Source of the DNA: an uncultured Clostridia bacterium
GTDB lineage: Bacteria; Bacillota; Clostridia; Oscillospirales; Oscillospiraceae
Assembly (NCBI GenBank): GCA_946061515.1
Contig: CAMGRL010000015.1
Location: forward strand, 1 to 39,103
Reading direction: 5' to 3'
DNA: 39,103 bases
In this document: one piece after another, positions 1-8,489 of the stretch
Layout of the letters: each line of letters begins with the position of its first letter
Position numbering within the stretch: position 1 is the stretch's first letter
Program-made: the position numbers and the translations under genes
The notes under the pieces: model-generated
Databases searched by the model: none
Told to the model about the DNA's origin: nothing
Seen by the model: only the letters and a program-made list of their open reading frames with translations

Positions 1-54
1 ATCGACAGCGCCGTCATCACCGAGGCTGCCCCCGAGGAAGAAAAGGCGGAATAA
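1..54 (+). CDS. tig: C-terminal end of probable trigger factor (partial)
   Basis: The first 54 bases read in frame as an acidic, Ala/Glu-rich tail of 17 residues ending EEEKAE and a TAA stop; the rest lies outside the window. The tail alone is not diagnostic. The call rests on position, 61 bp upstream of clpP-clpX-lon, where clostridia usually carry tig, and on the fact that many clostridial trigger factors end in an acidic tail. Trigger factor is the ribosome-bound chaperone and prolyl isomerase for nascent chains. Another upstream gene cannot be excluded. Confidence 0.55.
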   Translation: MDSAVITEAAPEEEKAE

Positions 55-115
55 TATTTCCGGGATACGGATATGCTCTCTTGGATGCTGATAAATTAAA
101 GGGGAGTTTAATACA

Positions 116-697
116 ATGAGTTTAGTACCTTATGTTGTAGAACAGACCAGCCGTGGCGAGCGCTCATACGACATCTTCTCCCGCCTGCTGAACGACCGCA
201 TCGTCATGCTCAGCGAGGAAGTGAACGACACCACCGCCAGTCTTGTAGTGGCCCAGCTTCTGTATCTGGAGGCCCAGGACCCGGACAAAGACATACAGTT
301 TTATATCAACAGCCCCGGCGGCAGCGTCACCTCCGGTCTGGCCATCTACGACACCATGCAGTACATCAAGCCTGATGTGTCCACCATCTGCATCGGCATG
401 GCGGCGTCCATGGGTGCCTTCCTGCTGTCCTCCGGCGCCAAGGGCAAGCGCATCGCCCTGCCCAACGCGGAGATCATGATCCACCAGCCCTCCGGCGGCA
501 GCCAGGGCCAGTGCACCGACATCCAGATCCAGGCGGAGCAGATTTTGAAGATCAAGAAAAAGCTCAACGCCATTCTGGCCGAAAACACCGGCAAGGACGT
601 GGAGACCATCGAGCGCGACTGCGAGCGCGACCACTTCATGACCGCCGAGGAAGCAAAGAACTACGGCCTGATCGACAAGGTCATCTACAAGCGCTGA
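116..697 (+). CDS. clpP: ATP-dependent Clp protease proteolytic subunit ClpP
   Basis: This is the serine protease subunit that forms the two-ring proteolytic chamber fed by ClpX or other Clp ATPases in the cytoplasm. At 193 aa it has the normal family length. The catalytic triad is visible as Ser98 in GMAASMGA, His123 in MIHQPSGG and Asp172 in ERDHFM. The oligomerisation and substrate region INSPGGSV (residues 64-71) is intact. The ATG follows a GGGGAG ribosome-binding site. It sits between the probable tig end and clpX, the usual protein-folding and degradation cluster. I see no CtsR-type operator in the 61 bp upstream, so it is probably read through from tig. Confidence 0.98.
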   Translation: MSLVPYVVEQTSRGERSYDIFSRLLNDRIVMLSEEVNDTTASLVVAQLLYLEAQDPDKDIQFYINSPGGSVTSGLAIYDTMQYIKPDVSTICIGMAASMGAFLLSSGAKGKRIALPNAEIMIHQPSGGSQGQCTDIQIQAEQILKIKKKLNAILAENTGKDVETIERDCERDHFMTAEEAKNYGLIDKVIYKR

Positions 698-717
698 CCG
701 TCCGAAGACGCAATGTT

Positions 718-748
718 TTTAGGGGAACGATTCGTTCCCCTAAAGTTT
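718..748 (+). terminator. Hairpin with short T-run between clpP and clpX
   Basis: An 11-bp perfect stem, TTTAGGGGAAC (718-728) with GTTCCCCTAAA (734-744), has a 5-nt loop and is followed by GTTTT; a further run of T follows near 755-763. It resembles an intrinsic terminator, but clpX lies only 47 bp on with no convincing promoter of its own. Partial termination, or an RNA processing or stabilising hairpin separating clpP and clpX levels, is most likely. A second small hairpin (CAGCT-ATAA-AGCTG, 765-778) directly precedes the clpX ribosome-binding site. Confidence 0.6.
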
Positions 749-791
749 TAGGTATATTTTTTTACAGCTATAAAGCTGATGGGAGAGCAAG

Positions 792-2042
792 ATGGCAAAG
801 AATGAAGACAGAAGAAGCATAAGATGCTCATTTTGCGGCAAGCCGCAGTCTTTGGTGGACCGGCTGATCGCCGGCAACGGCAGCTATATCTGCGACGAGT
901 GCGTGCGCATGTGCGCCAGCATTATCGACGACGGGCCTATTGCCCCCACTGTAGAGGGCTATGACGGTCTGCCTCTGGTGTTTGATAAGCTTCCCAAGCC
1001 CATGCAGATCAAGGCAAAGCTGGACGACTATGTGATCGGCCAGGAGAGGGCCAAGATCGTCCTTTCCGTGGCGGTGTATAACCACTATAAGCGCATTCTC
1101 AACGCGGGCAAGGACAATGTGGAGCTGCAAAAGAGCAACATCCTGCTGATCGGTCCCACCGGCAGCGGCAAGACCCTCTTTGCCCAGACCATGGCGAAAA
1201 TGCTGGAGGTGCCCTTTGCCATTGCCGACGCCACCACCCTGACGGAAGCGGGCTATGTGGGTGAGGACGTGGAAAACGTGATCCTGAAGCTCCTTCAGGC
1301 CGCGGATTTTGACGTGGAGCGGGCCCAGCGGGGCATCATCTACATCGACGAGATCGACAAGATCGCCCGCAAGAGCGAGAATACCTCCATCACCCGGGAC
1401 GTGTCCGGCGAGGGTGTGCAGCAGGCTCTGCTGAAGCTGCTGGAGGGCACGGTGGCCAATGTTCCGCCCCAGGGCGGGCGCAAGCACCCCCACCAGGAGT
1501 TTATCCATGTGGACACCACCAATATCCTGTTCATCTGCGGCGGCGCCTTCGACGGGCTGGATAAGATCATCGAAAAGCGCACCAACAAGAAGACCATGGG
1601 CTTCGGCGCGGACATCACCAGCAGCGCGGAGCGGGACGTGGGGGAGATCCTCTCCCAGGTCCAGCAGCACGACCTGCTGAAATTCGGCATTATCCCGGAG
1701 CTGATCGGCCGTCTGCCTGTGGTGGCCTCTCTGGAGTCCCTGAAGCGGGAAGACCTGGTCCGCATCCTGACCGAGCCGAAAAACGCCATGACAAAGCAGT
1801 ATAAGTCCCTGCTGTCCTATGACGGTGTGGAGCTGGAATACGAGCAGGAGGCCCTGGAGGCCATCGCCGACAAGGCCATCGAGATGAAGATCGGCGCAAG
1901 AGGCCTGCGCAGTGTGATGGAGGGTGTAATGACCGACATCATGTATAAGGTCCCCTCCGACACCACCGCCAACAAGGTCATCATCACCGCCGACAGCGTG
2001 AAAAACGGCAGCAGCCCCGTTGTCAGGCATATCAACGATTAA
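792..2042 (+). CDS. clpX: ATP-dependent Clp protease ATP-binding subunit ClpX
   Basis: ClpX is the AAA+ unfoldase that recognises tagged substrates and threads them into ClpP. The protein is 416 aa, normal for the family. It opens with the ClpX-type zinc-binding domain (Cys12, Cys15, Cys34, Cys37). The AAA+ core follows, with Walker A GPTGSGKT at residues 121-128 and Walker B IIYIDEID near 183-190. The GYVGEDVE pore-loop region and the sensor-2 stretch [10 protein letters not shown] are also present. The ATG has a GGGAGAG ribosome-binding site. It is transcribed with clpP upstream and lon 35 bp downstream. Confidence 0.98.
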   Translation: MAKNEDRRSIRCSFCGKPQSLVDRLIAGNGSYICDECVRMCASIIDDGPIAPTVEGYDGLPLVFDKLPKPMQIKAKLDDYVIGQERAKIVLSVAVYNHYKRILNAGKDNVELQKSNILLIGPTGSGKTLFAQTMAKMLEVPFAIADATTLTEAGYVGEDVENVILKLLQAADFDVERAQRGIIYIDEIDKIARKSENTSITRDVSGEGVQQALLKLLEGTVANVPPQGGRKHPHQEFIHVDTTNILFICGGAFDGLDKIIEKRTNKKTMGFGADITSSAERDVGEILSQVQQHDLLKFGIIPELIGRLPVVASLESLKREDLVRILTEPKNAMTKQYKSLLSYDGVELEYEQEALEAIADKAIEMKIGARGLRSVMEGVMTDIMYKVPSDTTANKVIITADSVKNGSSPVVRHIND

Positions 2043-2077
2043 TTCAAGCAAACACAGCACTCCGGAAGGAGGATAAC

Positions 2078-4474
2078 ATGTCAGAAACAATGGAAAACGA
2101 AATCAGAACACTGCCCATGCTCCCGCTCCGGGGGCTGAGCGTTTTTCCCTCCATGCTCCTGACCTTTGACGTGGAGCGCAGCGCCTCTGTGGCGGCGCTG
2201 GACGCGGCAGTCAGGGGAGACCATCTCATTTTCCTTGCCGCACAGAAGGACATCGCCACCGATGTGCCCGAGGAAAAGGACATTTACCATGTGGGCACGG
2301 TCTGCCGGGTGCGGCAGCAGCTCCGCCAGCCCCGCAGCAGCAGCTGCCGGGTGATGGTGGAAGGCCTGTACCGGGCTCAGGCTCTCAGCATGGACACCGA
2401 GGGAAAGTATTACAGCGCCCAGGTGACCCGCCTGGACGACAAGCCGGAGAAGGTCAGCGCCGTCCGCAAGGAGGCGCTGGTGAGAAGCTGCCTGTCCCTG
2501 TTCAACGAGTATCTGCAAATGAACCCGGACATGATGAACGAGCAGCTGCTCAACATCCTGGCCAACCCCGACATCGGCTATGTGATCAGCTATATCGCCC
2601 AGAATGTGCATTTCAGCCTGGAGGATAAGCAGAAGCTTTTGGAAGAGGTCTACCCCAGCCGCCGGCTGATGCTGCTCAATAAGCTCCTCAACAACGAGCT
2701 GGACATCATGGCCATCGAAAAGGAACTGAACGACGCCACCCAGGAGCAGGTCAACCGCAGCCAGCGGGAATACTATCTGCGGGAAGAGATGAAGATCATC
2801 CAGGCCGAGCTGGGCGACGACGTGCAGGACGATATCGAGGACTACCGGGAGAAGATCAACGCCCTGCCGGTCAGCGAGGAGATCCGCGTAAAGCTTCTGA
2901 AAGAAGTGTCAAGGCTTTCCAAGCAGCCCTTCGGCTCCTCCGAGGCCGCGGTGATCCGGGGCTATCTGGACGTGTGTCTTGAAATCCCCTGGAACCAGAA
3001 GACCCAGGAGACGGTGGACCTGAAAAAGGCCAGAAAGATCCTGGACGACGACCACTTCGGCCTGGAAAAGGTGAAGGAGCGCATCATCGAATATCTGGCG
3101 GTGAAGAAGCTCTCGCCGGAGATCAAGGGCGGTCTGCTCTGCCTTGTGGGCCCTCCGGGCACCGGCAAGACCAGCATCGCCATGAGCATAGCCCGGGCCA
3201 CCAACCGCAAGCTGGTGCGCATCTCTCTGGGCGGCGTCCATGACGAGGCAGAGATCCGGGGCCACAGAAAGACCTACATCGGCGCGATGCCCGGCCGCAT
3301 CATCAACGGCGTGATCCAGGCCAAAAGCTGCAACCCCCTGATGGTCCTGGATGAGATCGACAAGCTGGGCTCCGACTACCGGGGCGACCCCTCCGCCGCC
3401 CTGCTGGAGGCCCTGGACGGGGAGCAGAACAGCAGCTTCCGGGATAATTTCCTGGAGCTACCCTTTGACCTTTCAGAAATTTTCTTTATCACCACCGCAA
3501 ACACCACCGACACCATTCCCAGAGCGCTGCTGGACCGCATGGAGGTTATCGAACTATCCAGCTACACCGACGAGGAGAAGCTGGAGATCGCCAAGCGCCA
3601 TCTGCTGCCCAAGCAGCGGAAAAAGCACGGCCTGCGGGCAAACCAGATGAAAATCAGCGACGAGGCCCTGCGCGCCATCATCTCCGGCTATACCAGAGAG
3701 TCCGGCGTCCGGCTTCTGGAGCGGGAGATCGCCCGGGTCTGCCGCAAGGCGGCGGCCATGATCGCCGGGGGAGAGTGCAAGAGCCTGAACGTGAAGAGTG
3801 AGAAGCTGGAATCGGTGCTGGGCCCGGTGAAATTCAAGCGCGACGAGCAGCGCAGCCAGGACGAAGTGGGCCTGGTCCGGGGCCTTGCCTATACCTCCGT
3901 TGGCGGCGAGGTGCTGGATGTGGAAGTCTCCGTGGTGGACGGCAGCGGAAAGCTGGAGCTTACCGGCAATCTGGGCGATGTGATGAAGGAATCGGCCCAT
4001 GCCGCCGTCACCTATATCCGAAGCCGGGCTGCAAAGCTGGGCATCGACCCGGATTTCTATAAAAATAAGGATATACATATCCACTTCCCCGAGGGCGCGG
4101 TACCCAAGGACGGCCCCTCTGCCGGAATCACCGTGTGCATTGCCCTCATCTCCGCTCTGACCGGCACGCCGGTCCGGCATGATGTGGCCATGACCGGGGA
4201 GATCACCCTGCGGGGCCGGGTCCTGCCCATCGGCGGACTGCGGGAAAAGACCATGGCGGCCTACCGCAGCGGCGTTTGCACGGTCATTATCCCCAGCGAC
4301 AACGCCCCTGACCTGGAAGAGATCGACCAGACCGTCCGCCGTGGGCTGAACTTCGTGACCACGGACCATGTGGATAAGGTGCTGGATGTGGCCCTGGTCC
4401 GGGAGAGCGAAAGCGCCGCGGTGACAGCGCCCCCTCCCGTGGTCAACAAGGAACTCTGCGCCGTGAGACAGTAG
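2078..4474 (+). CDS. lon: ATP-dependent protease La (LonA)
   Basis: Lon is a soluble homo-oligomeric AAA+ serine protease that degrades misfolded and regulatory proteins. The protein is 798 aa. The N-terminal substrate-binding domain covers roughly residues 10-205, followed by a helical linker. The AAA+ module has Walker A GPPGTGKT at 358-365 and Walker B MVLDEIDK. The C-terminal protease domain has the catalytic dyad Ser681 (KDGPSAG) and Lys724 (REKTM). A strong GGAAGGAGG site precedes the ATG. It follows clpX by 35 bp and is followed by engB after 7 bp, the conserved Firmicutes order. Its last 20 residues are poorly conserved and proline/valine-rich. Confidence 0.98.
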   Translation: MSETMENEIRTLPMLPLRGLSVFPSMLLTFDVERSASVAALDAAVRGDHLIFLAAQKDIATDVPEEKDIYHVGTVCRVRQQLRQPRSSSCRVMVEGLYRAQALSMDTEGKYYSAQVTRLDDKPEKVSAVRKEALVRSCLSLFNEYLQMNPDMMNEQLLNILANPDIGYVISYIAQNVHFSLEDKQKLLEEVYPSRRLMLLNKLLNNELDIMAIEKELNDATQEQVNRSQREYYLREEMKIIQAELGDDVQDDIEDYREKINALPVSEEIRVKLLKEVSRLSKQPFGSSEAAVIRGYLDVCLEIPWNQKTQETVDLKKARKILDDDHFGLEKVKERIIEYLAVKKLSPEIKGGLLCLVGPPGTGKTSIAMSIARATNRKLVRISLGGVHDEAEIRGHRKTYIGAMPGRIINGVIQAKSCNPLMVLDEIDKLGSDYRGDPSAALLEALDGEQNSSFRDNFLELPFDLSEIFFITTANTTDTIPRALLDRMEVIELSSYTDEEKLEIAKRHLLPKQRKKHGLRANQMKISDEALRAIISGYTRESGVRLLEREIARVCRKAAAMIAGGECKSLNVKSEKLESVLGPVKFKRDEQRSQDEVGLVRGLAYTSVGGEVLDVEVSVVDGSGKLELTGNLGDVMKESAHAAVTYIRSRAAKLGIDPDFYKNKDIHIHFPEGAVPKDGPSAGITVCIALISALTGTPVRHDVAMTGEITLRGRVLPIGGLREKTMAAYRSGVCTVIIPSDNAPDLEEIDQTVRRGLNFVTTDHVDKVLDVALVRESESAAVTAPPPVVNKELCAVRQ

Positions 4475-4481
4475 GTGAACA

Positions 4482-5075
4482 ATGGCTGCACTGAACGTTA
4501 ACAAGGCGGAATTTATCAAATCGGCGGCAAGCCCCAATCAGTTTATCCGCTCCTCCACGCCCAGCGTGGTCTTTGCGGGCAAATCCAACGTGGGCAAGTC
4601 CTCCGTCATTAACCGGATGCTGAACCGGAAGAACTTTGCCCGGGTGGGCGCTTCTCCCGGCAAGACCATCCATGTGAACTATTTCCTCATCGACGGCAAG
4701 GTCTATTTTGTGGACCTGCCGGGCTACGGCTACGCCAAGGTCTCCCAGGCCGAGCGGGACCGCTGGGGCAAGCTGATGGAGCAGTTTTTCGCCGCCGAAG
4801 GGCTTATCGACCTGGGCGTGATGATCGTTGACGCCAGGCACAAGCCCACGGCCGATGATGTGACCATGGCCGAGTGGTTCAAAAATTCCGGCTGCCGCCT
4901 GGTGGTGGTGGCAAACAAACTGGACAAGCTGAAGAAAAGCGAGATCGAGCCCAACATGGCCCTCATCCGCCAGACCCTTGCTCTTCCGGAACAGGTCCTG
5001 CTGATTCCGTTCTCCGCGGAAAAAGACCAGGGTCGGGACGCCCTCATGGCGGAGATCATGAAGGAACTTTCGTAA
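4482..5075 (+). CDS. engB: Ribosome biogenesis GTP-binding protein EngB/YsxC
   Basis: This small TRAFAC-class GTPase is needed for late assembly of the 50S ribosomal subunit. The protein is 197 aa, as expected. G1 is GKSNVGKSS near residues 31-39, G3 is DLPGYGYAK, and G4 is NKLDK in VVVANKLDKL. The start is 7 bp after the lon stop, with an AGGTGA ribosome-binding site inside the end of lon, so it is the last gene of the clpP-clpX-lon-engB transcript. A strong intrinsic terminator begins 8 bp after its stop. lon-engB (ysxC) adjacency is standard in Firmicutes. Confidence 0.97.
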   Translation: MAALNVNKAEFIKSAASPNQFIRSSTPSVVFAGKSNVGKSSVINRMLNRKNFARVGASPGKTIHVNYFLIDGKVYFVDLPGYGYAKVSQAERDRWGKLMEQFFAAEGLIDLGVMIVDARHKPTADDVTMAEWFKNSGCRLVVVANKLDKLKKSEIEPNMALIRQTLALPEQVLLIPFSAEKDQGRDALMAEIMKELS

Positions 5076-5082
5076 AAATATC

Positions 5083-5124
5083 CAATAGCAGCGCGATTTT
5101 TCATGGCGCTGCTATTGTCTTTTA
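5083..5124 (+). terminator. Intrinsic terminator of the clpP-clpX-lon-engB operon
   Basis: A perfect 12-bp stem, CAATAGCAGCGC (5083-5094) with GCGCTGCTATTG (5106-5117), has an 11-nt loop and is followed by TCTTTTAT. The only ATG at the 5' end of the next open frame (5103) lies in this loop, which argues against using that ATG as a start codon. Confidence 0.9.
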
Positions 5125-5143
5125 TCAAAAGATTTGCTAAAAT
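5115..5143 (+). promoter_or_regulatory. Sigma-A-type promoter for the M50-scpA-scpB operon
   Basis: TTGTCT (5115-5120), a 17-bp spacer and an extended -10, TGC-TAAAAT (5135-5143), form a good housekeeping promoter. The -35 box overlaps the 3' arm of the preceding terminator. Transcription would begin near 5150, only a few bases before the possible GTG starts of the M50 gene. Confidence 0.6.
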
Positions 5144-5153
5144 AGAGAAAACA

Positions 5154-5864
5154 GTGGAGGTGGAGCAGATAAGCGCCTTACAGTCCATATGGAACGGATT
5201 TGATTTTACCTATATTCTCAGCATTCTGCTGGGGCTGATCCCGGCGCTTTTGTGCATCACCCTGCACGAACTGAGCCACGGCTTTGTGGCTTACAAGCTG
5301 GGCGACAATACCGCCAAGGAGCGGGGAAGGCTCACTCTCAACCCCATCAAGCATCTGGACGTGATGGGCCTTTTGATGCTTATGGTGTTTCACGTGGGCT
5401 GGGCAAAGCCCGTGCCGGTGAATATGTACAATTTTAGGAATCCGAAAAAGGGCATGGCGGTGACGGCGCTGGCAGGGCCCGTCTCCAACTTTCTGATCAC
5501 CCTGGTGTTCATGTTCCTTTTTGGCTTTGCCTACACCATCGTGGGCTTTCATTACACGAAAGCCGGGTACTATGTTTTGCAGCTTCTCCAGCTCACGGCC
5601 TATATCAGTCTGGGCCTGGGGCTTTTCAACCTGATCCCCATCCCGCCGCTGGATGGCTCAAAGGTGTTGCTGTCCCTCCTCAGCGACAGCAATTACTACA
5701 AGCTTCTGCGCTATGAGCGCTATGGCATGATTTTAATGATCCTGCTGGTATCCACCGGCGTTATCGGCAAGCCCCTGTCCGCCGCGATGGACGCGATCTA
5801 CGATTTCCTGGTGCCGCTGGCCCAGTGGGGTGCCGAGCTGTCCTATATCCTCTTTTTTAAGTGA
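5154..5864 (+). CDS. Site-2 protease family (M50) membrane zinc metalloprotease
   Basis: This is an intramembrane zinc metalloprotease of the M50 family. The motif HELSHG at 5265-5282 supplies the two histidines and the catalytic glutamate. The second motif, NLIPIPPLDGSK near 5629-5664, supplies the aspartate ligand. Around five hydrophobic segments are visible. It resembles the short clostridial M50 proteins (YwhC-like) that accompany scpA-scpB, not the longer RseP. The start is uncertain: the ATG at 5103 lies in a terminator loop and upstream of the likely promoter. I give the in-frame GTG at 5154; another GTG is at 5160, and a GGAGG sequence at 5156-5160 hints at a later non-canonical start. 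The substrate is unknown. Confidence 0.85.
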   Translation: MEVEQISALQSIWNGFDFTYILSILLGLIPALLCITLHELSHGFVAYKLGDNTAKERGRLTLNPIKHLDVMGLLMLMVFHVGWAKPVPVNMYNFRNPKKGMAVTALAGPVSNFLITLVFMFLFGFAYTIVGFHYTKAGYYVLQLLQLTAYISLGLGLFNLIPIPPLDGSKVLLSLLSDSNYYKLLRYERYGMILMILLVSTGVIGKPLSAAMDAIYDFLVPLAQWGAELSYILFFK

Positions 5865-5871
5865 GCGATCC

Positions 5872-6657
5872 ATGGAAAATCCAAGCTTTTTTCTTGAAGG
5901 CGTCGTAAAGGAAAAAAACGAGCTTCAGGATTTTGAAGGCCCCCTGAGCCTGATCCTGATGTTGCTTTCAAAAAATAAAATCGAAATACGAGACATTAAA
6001 ATATCCGAAATCCTGGACCAATACCTGGAATACCTGGCCCAGATGCAGAGCATGGACCTGGAAATCGCCAGCGAATTTGTCCAGATGGCCTCCCACCTGC
6101 TCTATATCAAGACCAAGACCCTCCTGACCTCGGACGACGAGGAGGTCTCCGAGCTGGAAGTGCTGATGGCCTCTCTGGAACAGCTCAAATGCAAGGATAT
6201 CTATACTGCCGTGCGCCAGGTGACGCCGGAGCTGAAACAGGCGTCGGAGCTGGGCCTGCTGTATTTTTCCAAGCTGCCGGAGCCTTTGCCCAAAACCGCA
6301 AAGGAGTATGAATACCGGCATGAGCCGGTGGACCTGCTGAAAGCCCTGGCGTCGGTGTATATGCGGGGCGGAAAGACCCCGGAATTGGAGAGCTTTTCCT
6401 CCGCCGTTCCCAAACGCATTGTTTACAGCATCAGGGATAAAAGCCGCCAGATTTTAAGACTGCTCAGCGGTGGCAGCGTCACCCTGAACGGCCTTTATGC
6501 CGAATGCCGCTCCCGGTCTGAGGTAGTGGCCACCTTTATGTCCGTGCTGGAGCTTTGCAGCATGGGAAATATCCATATCAGCCGCAGCGGCGATGATTAT
6601 ATGGTCGAATTTACCGGCGGCGATGTGGACGAAATCATAGAAAAGATTGTTGAGTAG
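5872..6657 (+). CDS. scpA: Segregation and condensation protein A
   Basis: ScpA is the kleisin that bridges the two SMC ATPase heads in the bacterial condensin complex, acting on chromosome compaction and segregation. At 261 aa it has the usual length. The N-terminal kleisin signature DFEGPLSLILMLL is visible, followed by the helical SMC-neck-binding segment, a variable middle and the C-terminal winged-helix domain. I choose the ATG at 5872, 7 bp after the M50 stop, because the family signature follows at the normal distance; an upstream ATG at 5830 would overlap the M50 gene by 35 bp. scpB follows within 4 bp, the standard partnership. The ribosome-binding site is weak, suggesting translational coupling. 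Confidence 0.96.
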   Translation: MENPSFFLEGVVKEKNELQDFEGPLSLILMLLSKNKIEIRDIKISEILDQYLEYLAQMQSMDLEIASEFVQMASHLLYIKTKTLLTSDDEEVSELEVLMASLEQLKCKDIYTAVRQVTPELKQASELGLLYFSKLPEPLPKTAKEYEYRHEPVDLLKALASVYMRGGKTPELESFSSAVPKRIVYSIRDKSRQILRLLSGGSVTLNGLYAECRSRSEVVATFMSVLELCSMGNIHISRSGDDYMVEFTGGDVDEIIEKIVE

Positions 6658-6661
6658 ACCG

Positions 6662-7276
6662 ATGATTGATATTTCTTCCGCCATTGAGGCTATACTTTTT
6701 GCAGCGGGCGACAGCGTCCCCGTGGCAAGACTGTCCCTGGTGCTGGGGGTCGACGAAAAGGAGATCAACCTGCGGGCAAAGGAACTGCAGGACAAATACA
6801 GCTTTGAACAGCGGGGAATGCGTATCCTCCGCCTGGACGACAAGCTGCAGATGTGCTCCGCCCCGGAATTTGCCCCCTTTATCACCAAGGCTCTGGAGCA
6901 GAGAAAGCCCCCCATGCTCTCCCAGGCCGCGCTGGAGACCCTGGCGATCGTGGCCTATTTTCAGCCCGTCACCCGGGCCTATATCGACCAGGTGCGCGGC
7001 GTGGACAGCGCCTACACCGTGGGTATGCTCACCGAGCGGGGCCTGATTGAGGTCTGCGGCAGGCTGGACGTACCGGGCCGTCCCTCCCTTTTCCGGACAA
7101 CGGACGTTTTCCTGCGCACCATGGGCATCAGCGAACTGTCCCAGCTTCCGCCCCTGCCTGACATGACCAACGGCGAGGGCATCGAAAAGCTGCAAAACGC
7201 CATAGACGAGATACAAAATGCCGCAGTCAGCGGACAGATAAGTTTAAGTGAAGTAACCGAAGAAAACGGGGAGTGA
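6662..7276 (+). CDS. scpB: Segregation and condensation protein B
   Basis: ScpB binds the middle of ScpA as a dimer and completes the SMC-ScpAB condensin. The protein is 204 aa with two winged-helix domains. The N-terminal SAIEAILFAAGD and the later LETLAIVAYFQPVTRAYIDQ and GRPSLFRTTDVFLR stretches are typical. The ATG at 6662 gives the canonical N-terminus; an upstream TTG at 6647 would overlap scpA. The stop codon overlaps the ATG of the next gene (7276), so translation is probably coupled. Confidence 0.96.
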   Translation: MIDISSAIEAILFAAGDSVPVARLSLVLGVDEKEINLRAKELQDKYSFEQRGMRILRLDDKLQMCSAPEFAPFITKALEQRKPPMLSQAALETLAIVAYFQPVTRAYIDQVRGVDSAYTVGMLTERGLIEVCGRLDVPGRPSLFRTTDVFLRTMGISELSQLPPLPDMTNGEGIEKLQNAIDEIQNAAVSGQISLSEVTEENGE

Positions 7277-8043
7277 TGCAGTTGGTCGGACTTATCATCC
7301 TGGGCGTCATTGTTGCCATCATTGTTGCCATTATGCTTGTACCCGTGGGAGCGGATGTGGCCTATGAGGGCGGCGAGCTGCGCCTGTCGGCAAAGGTTTG
7401 TGGGATGCTGCTGCAGCTGATCCCAAAGCCCCCCGCCGATGAGACAAAGCCCAAGAAAGAGAAGAAACCCAAAAAGCCAAAAAAGAAGAAAAAGCAGCCG
7501 GAAGAACAGGCACAGACAGGGGAGGAAAAGCCCAAAAAGAAGCTGGATCTGGATTTCAGCATGGACGAGATCCTGGGCCTTGTGAAGTCTGTCCTCCGGG
7601 GCCTGGGCCGCTTCGGGCGAAAGCTCTCGGTGGACCGCTTCCTGCTGCACTACACCGCCGCGGGAAAGGACCCCTACAACACCGCCATGACCTTCGGCTA
7701 TGTGAACGGGGCGCTGACCACCCTGGCCCCCATCTGCCGCCGCACTTTTGACACCAAGGACGTGGATGTGTGGACGGATGTGGACTTTACCACCGAGAAG
7801 ACGAAGGTGGACTTCGGCGTGGCCCTGACTATCCGCATCGGGCAGATTTTCGGCGTGGTGTTCACCATCCTCTTCGGCGCTCTCGGCATATTCATCAAGC
7901 ACAAATTCCGTAAATTCAAGGAAAAACGGGCAAACAAGAAGGCCGGCATCCCCGAAAATGCGGATGCTGCGGCGGAAAACATGGAAGAAGAAACAAAAAA
8001 TATACAGGCAGTGGAAAGGACGGACTCAAATGGAGAACAATAA
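7276..8043 (+). CDS. DUF2953 (YtfI-like) membrane protein
   Basis: This 255-aa protein is of unknown biochemical function. Residues 1-25 form an N-terminal membrane segment. Residues 56-92 are a very lysine/proline-rich stretch with repeated KPKK units. The central part (about 95-180) matches the DUF2953 pattern of a folded domain ending in VDVWTDVDF, followed by a second hydrophobic segment near 196-212 and a charged C-terminal tail. The ATG overlaps the scpB stop. It precedes gerW and overlaps it by 14 bp, the same pairing as B. subtilis ytfI-ytfJ, which suggests a sporulation or germination role by association. The family assignment is from recall of context and pattern, not a search. Confidence 0.8.
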   Translation: MQLVGLIILGVIVAIIVAIMLVPVGADVAYEGGELRLSAKVCGMLLQLIPKPPADETKPKKEKKPKKPKKKKKQPEEQAQTGEEKPKKKLDLDFSMDEILGLVKSVLRGLGRFGRKLSVDRFLLHYTAAGKDPYNTAMTFGYVNGALTTLAPICRRTFDTKDVDVWTDVDFTTEKTKVDFGVALTIRIGQIFGVVFTILFGALGIFIKHKFRKFKEKRANKKAGIPENADAAAENMEEETKNIQAVERTDSNGEQ

Positions 8044-8428
8044 CCCTATCGGCGAACTGATGCAGACAACGATGGAGAACGTGAAAAACATTCTCAAGGT
8101 AGACACGGTTGTGGGCGATCCCATTTATACGCCTGACGGAATTACCCTGGTTCCCATCTCGAAAATCAGCGTGGGCTTCGGCGGCGGCGGAGTGGAGTTC
8201 AACTCCAAAAAGGCCGGCGAAGACAGGCCCTACGGCGGCGGCAACGCCACCGGCGTGAAGATCGACCCCATCGGCTTTTTGGTCATCAAGGACGGCGTGG
8301 TCAGAATGATCAACGTCACGCCTCCTGCAAGCAATACCGTCGACCGGATCATCGACCTGGTGCCCCAGGTCATGGACCGTGTTGACAGCTTTATTGAAAA
8401 ACAGAAAAGTAACGGCAGCGGGAAATAA
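8030..8428 (+). CDS. gerW: GerW family sporulation protein (YtfJ)
   Basis: The protein is 132 aa, starting MENNNPIGELMQTTMENVK. It contains the family hallmarks: an N-terminal helix, then GDPIYTPDGITLVPISKI, the glycine-rich SVGFGGGGVEF, and a C-terminal IDLVPQVMDR helix. In B. subtilis YtfJ/GerW is a spore protein needed for normal germination with some nutrients; its mechanism is unknown. The ATG at 8030 has a GGAAAGGA ribosome-binding site 9 bp upstream, inside the DUF2953 gene. Its presence suggests the organism can sporulate, although GerW-like proteins also occur in some non-sporulating clostridia. Confidence 0.93.
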   Translation: MENNNPIGELMQTTMENVKNILKVDTVVGDPIYTPDGITLVPISKISVGFGGGGVEFNSKKAGEDRPYGGGNATGVKIDPIGFLVIKDGVVRMINVTPPASNTVDRIIDLVPQVMDRVDSFIEKQKSNGSGK

Positions 8429-8443
8429 AATAAGTTAATCGGT

Positions 8444-8489
8444 CAATAATAAGCACTGCCCAAAAAAATCAGGGTGGTGCTTATTGTTG
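8444..8489 (+). promoter_or_regulatory. Long hairpin covering the dacF ribosome-binding site and start codon
   Basis: Bases 8444-8461 pair with 8472-8489 in an 18-bp stem containing three G-T wobble pairs and no unpaired base, with an A-rich 10-nt loop. The 3' arm includes the GGGTGGTG ribosome-binding-like sequence and both candidate TTG start codons of dacF (8484 and 8487). No T-run follows on either strand, so it is not a normal terminator. The arrangement suggests occlusion of translation initiation. Confidence 0.6.

Noticed and set aside
5103-5153. ATG at 5103 as start of the M50 protease
   Set aside because: It is in the loop of a perfect terminator hairpin and upstream of the likely transcription start.
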